From Bradyrhizobium erythrophlei (GTDB lineage: Bacteria; Pseudomonadota; Alphaproteobacteria; Rhizobiales; Xanthobacteraceae), in contig NZ_LT670817.1 of the NCBI RefSeq assembly GCF_900129425.1, positions 3,658,001-3,722,000 on the forward strand: DNA of 64,000 nucleotides. Direction: 5' to 3'. The stretch's first letter is position 1; each line of letters starts with the position of its first letter. This document shows positions 59,847 through 64,000 of this stretch, in pieces. The translations under genes and the position numbers were made by a program. Below the pieces are notes generated by a model, which worked only from the letters and a program-made list of their open reading frames with translations, was not told the origin of the DNA and made no database searches.

Positions 59847-61607
59847 GTGACCACAGTCAACACAGATCCGATCACACGCGAGATCGTCAATAATGCGCTA
59901 CTGAGCATTGCCGACACCATGGCGATGACAGTGGTCCGCACCGCACGTTCCGCCGTCGTCAAGGACGGCATGGATTTTTCGACGGCTCTGTTCACGGCTG
60001 ATGGGCAGCAGGTCGCACAGGGTCTCACCTTGCCGGCGCATCTTGGGTCGATGGCCCCCGTCCTTGAAGGGATCAGGCGGCGTTTCGGCAACGATATTAA
60101 TCCGGAAGATATTTTTGCGTGCAACGATCCTTACGAGGGCGGCAGTCATCTTCCCGATATCTTCGTGTTCAAGCCGATCTTCATGGACAATGAAGTGATC
60201 GCCTGGACCTGCGCGATCGGTCATCAGACCGACATCGGTGGACGCGTTGCCGGCGGCGTCGTTTGCGATAACACCGAAATCTATCAAGAAGGCCTGCTGA
60301 TCCCGCCGACGAAGCTTTACGACGCCGGCAAACTCAACGAGGCGGTCTGGTGGATTCTCGAAAAGAACGTTCGCTTGCCTGAAAAAGTGCTCGGCGACGT
60401 GCGCGCATTGTTGTCAGCTGTCAGACTGGGAGAGCGCGATTTTCGTGCGCTTGTCGCTGATTACGGCAAAGAGACGATCACCGCCTACATGTACGAAATT
60501 CTCGATACGACAGAGCGCCTGGCGCGCGCTTCGGTTGCGAAGCTTCCGCAAGGCGAATGGGAATTCACGGACTATGTCGATCACGACGGTATCGATTTCC
60601 GACCGATCGCCATCAAGGTGAAGGTGCGGTTGAAGGGCGATACCGTGCACATGGATTTTACCGGTACGTCGCCGCAGTCCAAAGGCTCGATCAATCCGAA
60701 CCTTCATTACACGCGTTCGCAATGTTTCGCGACGATCAAATGTCTCCTCGATGCGCAGATTCAATCCAATAGCGGTTTCTTCCGCATATTCGACATCTTC
60801 GCGCCAGAAGGCTCGTTCGTGAACCCGCTGCATCCGGCACCGCTCGCCGCGCGCGGCCTTTCTGGCTTCCGCATTTGCCACGCGATTTTCGGCGCCCTTG
60901 CGCAAGCGATGCCCGAACGTATCCCCGCGGCCTGGGGCGGTGGCGAGGTTGGCCTGAGTTTCACGGGCTATACGCCGCAACGCAAAGCCTGGGTGCACCT
61001 CGACCTGATCAATGACGGTCCTGGCGGCGGCGGTCCTCATCTCGACGGCGCCGATGGCCTGTCATCGCCCGTCAACAACATGTCGATCATCCCGGTCGAG
61101 GTCGCCGAAGCCGAGCATCCGATCATCGTGCAGAAATACGAACTGGTCCCCGATACGGAAGGCGCCGGAAAATACCGGGGCGGCCTTGCGATCCGCCGCC
61201 AATATCAAGTTCTGGTCGACGACACCGTGTTCCAGCTGCGTTCGGATCGCACCGAATTTGCGGCCTGGGGCGTTCAGGGTGGGCTGCCTGGGGTCATGAC
61301 GGAGAGCCGGCTCAATCCCGACGGCGAAAACCGCAAGCTGATCGGCAAAACCCTGATGACGCTGAAAAAGGACGATATTTTTCGCATCACGCAGGCGAGC
61401 GGCGGCGGTTACGGTGATCCGTTCGACCGGGACCCCGATGCCGTGCTCCGCGACGTGATAGAGGAAAAGATGACAGCGACGCGCGTCAAGGACGTTTATG
61501 GGGTGGTCATCAATGTCGCAAAACGCATCGTCGATCATGACGCAACGGATAGCCTTCGCAAAGCGAAACGCGGCCAAGGGCTGCGGCCAGCACATTCTCA
61601 TCAATAA
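59847..61607 (+). CDS. hyuB: Hydantoinase/oxoprolinase subunit B
   Basis: The protein has 586 residues from GTG 59847 with GAGGGGCGC upstream. Hydantoinase_B features: TREIVNNALLSIADTMAMTV, CNDPYEGGSHLPDIFVFKP, HMDFTGTSPQSKGSINPN, and YRGGLAIRRQYQVL near the C-terminus, ending GGYGDPFDRDPDAVLRDV. It forms the (AB)n complex with HyuA. The ABC transporter genes that follow are on the same strand, probably co-transcribed. The last 20 residues (RKAKRGQGLRPAHSHQ) are a family-atypical tail. Confidence 0.92.
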   Translation: MTTVNTDPITREIVNNALLSIADTMAMTVVRTARSAVVKDGMDFSTALFTADGQQVAQGLTLPAHLGSMAPVLEGIRRRFGNDINPEDIFACNDPYEGGSHLPDIFVFKPIFMDNEVIAWTCAIGHQTDIGGRVAGGVVCDNTEIYQEGLLIPPTKLYDAGKLNEAVWWILEKNVRLPEKVLGDVRALLSAVRLGERDFRALVADYGKETITAYMYEILDTTERLARASVAKLPQGEWEFTDYVDHDGIDFRPIAIKVKVRLKGDTVHMDFTGTSPQSKGSINPNLHYTRSQCFATIKCLLDAQIQSNSGFFRIFDIFAPEGSFVNPLHPAPLAARGLSGFRICHAIFGALAQAMPERIPAAWGGGEVGLSFTGYTPQRKAWVHLDLINDGPGGGGPHLDGADGLSSPVNNMSIIPVEVAEAEHPIIVQKYELVPDTEGAGKYRGGLAIRRQYQVLVDDTVFQLRSDRTEFAAWGVQGGLPGVMTESRLNPDGENRKLIGKTLMTLKKDDIFRITQASGGGYGDPFDRDPDAVLRDVIEEKMTATRVKDVYGVVINVAKRIVDHDATDSLRKAKRGQGLRPAHSHQ

Positions 61608-61717
61608 GTCGAGGCTGATAAACTGACACTTGATCTTGCTCGTTGATGATCTCAATCGTGTCATCACCAATAACGAACTGGGCAATATCGCCCAGCGGCA
61701 CCGCGGGGGGTATCGCT

Positions 61718-62716
61718 ATGGATCTGAATCGGCGCAAAGTCGTCCAATGGGGCGCTGCTGGATTGGTCGGTGCCGCATTCCCGGCACCCGCACTCGCTCA
61801 GTCGAGGGAAAAGCTTCGTTTCCTCTTCGATTTCTCTCCCTGGGGCTATCACGCGGCGACGCATCTGGCGGCGCAGAAAGGCTGGTTTAACGACGCCGGC
61901 CTCGACGTGGAGTTCCTTGATGGCCGTGGAAGCGCTTATTCCATCCAGGTGACCGCCAGCGGGCAGGCCGATATCGCGTCCGCTCAGCTCGGGCCGATGG
62001 CGATCGCCCGGGAAAACAAACTGCCGCTGACATCGATTGCCGGGTGGGTGCGAAAGACAGATCTTGCCGTGCTTGTTCCGGCGGATTCGCCGATTTCGAC
62101 CGTCGCCGATTTGAAGGGCAAGAAAATCTCCTGCTTCTCGAGCAGTCCCTGGCTTCCCTATATCGATCCGTTCCTCCGCGCCGGCAAGCTCAGCAGGGAC
62201 GACGTGTCCATCACGATGGTCGCGCCGGATGCGCTGGTATCCGTCTATGTTGCCGGCACCGTCGATGCCGTGATGACAACCGCGCCGTTCGGCTTGCCGC
62301 TCCTGACGGCCAGCAAGCCATCAAAGCCCATTCTTGCGGCAGATTATGGTATTGCCTTTCCGAGCTACGGACTTGTAGCTCTCGAAGAGACCGTCAAGAA
62401 CAAAGCGTCCGCGCTTAGCGCTTTCGCCAAGGTTCAGCAGAAAGCATGGATCTATACCTATGACGGCCACACCGACGAGGCCGTTGACGCGATTATCGCC
62501 ATGCGCCCCGACGTCAGGCTCAATCGCGCCAACCTCAAGGGCCAGCTCGAAGCCTACCGGGCCTTTTTCGACAGCAAAAGGACGGCAGGCCGTCCGTATG
62601 GACTGCAGGCAAAAGAGGACTGGGATGATGCATTGACGCTGATGGAAGCAGCGAAGGTCGTTAAGCCGGGATGGAAAGCTGAGCAATATTTTACGAATGC
62701 GCTTCTTGAGGGATGA
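61718..62716 (+). CDS. ABC transporter substrate-binding protein (NMT1/THI5-SsuA type)
   Basis: The protein has 332 residues from ATG 61718; a longer frame to 61643 adds a non-leader stretch. Signal peptide is twin-arginine-like (NRRKVVQWGAAGLVGAAF, cleavage after PALAQ). NMT1-like domain: LRFLFDFSPWGYHAATHLAA, GWFNDAGLDVEFLDGRGSAY and ISCFSSSPWLPYIDPFLRAG. Family receptors bind pyrimidine precursors, taurine, sulfonates or aromatic/nitrogen heterocycles. The neighbour hyuAB suggests a hydantoin-like ligand. Its stop overlaps the ATPase gene start (ATGA). Confidence 0.9.
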   Translation: MDLNRRKVVQWGAAGLVGAAFPAPALAQSREKLRFLFDFSPWGYHAATHLAAQKGWFNDAGLDVEFLDGRGSAYSIQVTASGQADIASAQLGPMAIARENKLPLTSIAGWVRKTDLAVLVPADSPISTVADLKGKKISCFSSSPWLPYIDPFLRAGKLSRDDVSITMVAPDALVSVYVAGTVDAVMTTAPFGLPLLTASKPSKPILAADYGIAFPSYGLVALEETVKNKASALSAFAKVQQKAWIYTYDGHTDEAVDAIIAMRPDVRLNRANLKGQLEAYRAFFDSKRTAGRPYGLQAKEDWDDALTLMEAAKVVKPGWKAEQYFTNALLEG

Positions 62717-63513
62717 TGTTGCGGCCGGGACCGACCAGCGAACCGCTCATCGAGATAGCGGGACTTTCAAAAACGTTCGTCACGGAGGACGGACCTTTTG
62801 ACGCCTTGAGCGACATCAACTTGAGTGTGGCGCGGGGTGAGTTTCTTGCCGTTGTCGGTCCTTCCGGCTGCGGCAAGAGCACGCTGATGCGCTGCATCGC
62901 CGGACTCGAGCCGCCGACGGAAGGCTCCGTCAATGTCGAAGGGCGACCGGTTCGCGAGCCGCCGCGGCAGATGGGCGTGGTGTTCCAACGTGATATTCTT
63001 CTCGACTGGCGCACGGTGATCGACAACGTGACACTCGTCGCGGAATTCCGCCGTCGGGACATGCGCGAATTGCGGCCGCGCGCCGATCAGCTTCTCGCGC
63101 GTTTCGGCCTTGAGCAGTTCAGGAATCGCCATCCCTGGGAACTCTCGGGAGGCATGCGGCAACGCGTGGCGATCTGCCGTGCGCTGCTCGACGATCCCGA
63201 ATTGCTGCTGATGGATGAACCATTCGGCGCGCTCGACGCCTTGACGCGGGATGACCTCAACCTCGAACTTGCGCGGCTCTGGCAGGAGACGAAGAAGACG
63301 ATCGTCTTTATCACTCACGGCATTTCCGAGGCGGTCTTTTTGGCCGACCGCGTTGTGGTGATGGCGCGCAATCCCGGACGGATCGTCAAGACGGTGAACA
63401 TTGACCTTCCACGCCCCCGCCGTCTGGCGGCACGGGAAACCGAGCAATTTGGCGGTCATGTCGCTGCCGTGCGATCGGAACTTGCCGCTCTTGGCTTGAT
63501 CGGAACCGATTGA
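62713..63513 (+). CDS. ABC transporter ATP-binding protein (SsuB/TauB type)
   Basis: The protein has 266 residues from ATG 62713 (or 62716), overlapping the binding-protein stop. Motifs: Walker A VVGPSGCGKST, Q-loop MGVVFQRDILLDWRTV, signature WELSGGMRQRVAICRALL, Walker B LLLMDEPFGALD, H-loop VFITHGISEAVFL. It energises import by the permease that follows. It is followed after two bases by the permease gene. Confidence 0.95.
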   Translation: MMLRPGPTSEPLIEIAGLSKTFVTEDGPFDALSDINLSVARGEFLAVVGPSGCGKSTLMRCIAGLEPPTEGSVNVEGRPVREPPRQMGVVFQRDILLDWRTVIDNVTLVAEFRRRDMRELRPRADQLLARFGLEQFRNRHPWELSGGMRQRVAICRALLDDPELLLMDEPFGALDALTRDDLNLELARLWQETKKTIVFITHGISEAVFLADRVVVMARNPGRIVKTVNIDLPRPRRLAARETEQFGGHVAAVRSELAALGLIGTD

Positions 63514-63515
63514 TC

Positions 63516-64000
63516 ATGAGCGCAACACGGGTCCGGCCTCAAAGTTTTGGCTCCATGCTCGTCGTTCTGGCGGGAGCGTTGATCGTCTGGGAAATTTGCG
63601 TCCATCTCTTCCAGATCCGCGCCTTCGTGTTGCCGGCGCCGAGCGCCATCGCGCTCGAAATCGCGGAACGTCCGAATTTTTATCTCAAGCATTCTCTCTT
63701 CACGATGGGAACGACGCTGGCCGGGTTTTTCCTGTCGGTTGTGTTGGGTGTCACCCTTGCCGTCGGTATCGTCTCGTTTAGCATCATCGATCGCGTTTTC
63801 TTCACGCTGCTGATCGCTGTCAACAGCGTACCGAAGGTCGCGATGGCACCGCTTTTCGTCATCTGGCTCGGGACCGGCGCGGAGCCGAAGGTCGCGGTAA
63901 CGCTGCTGATTGCCATCTTTTCAATCGTGATCGATACCGTGCTTGGGCTGCGATCGGTCGAACCGGATATGCTGGCGCTTGCGAGATCTGCCGGCGCCAC
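63516..64000 (+). CDS. ABC transporter permease (partial, runs off right edge)
   Basis: The ORF starts at ATG 63516 and runs 161 codons to the window edge. It has the permease outline: a first membrane helix (SMLVVLAGALIVWEICVHLF), then LPAPSAIALEI, a pair of helices (TTLAGFFLSVVLGVTLAVGI), and the EAA-loop-like segment APLFVIWLGTGAEPKV. It belongs to the SsuC/TauC/ThiX type. The C-terminal third is outside the window. Confidence 0.9.
   Translation, partial: MSATRVRPQSFGSMLVVLAGALIVWEICVHLFQIRAFVLPAPSAIALEIAERPNFYLKHSLFTMGTTLAGFFLSVVLGVTLAVGIVSFSIIDRVFFTLLIAVNSVPKVAMAPLFVIWLGTGAEPKVAVTLLIAIFSIVIDTVLGLRSVEPDMLALARSAGA

Overview
The window reads as chromosomal DNA of a GC-rich alphaproteobacterium, most likely Bradyrhizobium or a close relative in the Nitrobacteraceae. 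The support is high G+C coding bias, palindromic intergenic repeats of the kind scattered through Bradyrhizobium genomes (33281-33524, 35585-35676), a double cold-shock-domain protein, an Azospirillum-type phenylpyruvate/indolepyruvate decarboxylase, and many short secreted or membrane proteins typical of rhizobia. The assignment comes from recognising families, not from a database search.

Layout, left to right. 1-6.2 kb: a minus-strand operon of two signal-bearing NAD(P)-type oxidoreductases flanking an NTP/NDP-exchange-type transporter, a small secreted protein, an Fe-S heterodisulfide-reductase-like protein and a lone tripartite-tricarboxylate (Bug) binding protein. 7-10.7 kb: a translationally coupled signalling operon (membrane histidine kinase, CheY-like regulator, and a kinase with two tandemly duplicated receiver domains). 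11-21 kb: a beta-barrel-like exported protein, a DoxX/NmrA pair divergent from an HxlR regulator, a broken LysR gene fused in frame to an AraC gene, a berberine-bridge-type flavoprotein and a double-GAF kinase. 20-24.9 kb: a LysR regulator divergent from an EmrA/EmrB-type drug-export operon. 25-29.5 kb: an AraC regulator divergent from AhpD-like, DUF417 and ipdC-type genes. 30.5-32.7 kb: an orphan molybdopterin oxidoreductase followed by about 1 kb of repeat-rich DNA. 33.7-45 kb: a housekeeping block (recJ, lytic transglycosylase, M23 peptidase, efp divergent from epmA-epmB, HdeD, PrsW). 45-53.4 kb: two tRNAs (Glu, Pro) and many small ORFs, plus GST, glyoxalase, sirtuin, double-CSD and DUF192 proteins. 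53.7-64 kb: a catabolic locus with a dimethylglycine/sarcosine dehydrogenase-like flavoprotein, an XRE-cupin regulator, hyuA/hyuB and an ABC importer that runs off the right edge.

The last locus is the most coherent pathway: import of an N-methylated or cyclic-amide substrate, ATP-dependent ring opening by HyuAB, and oxidation of an N-methyl amino acid by the flavoprotein. Candidate operators are visible in its promoters. The most unusual family signal is three separate small secreted proteins that all end in the same five residues, ICRGC.
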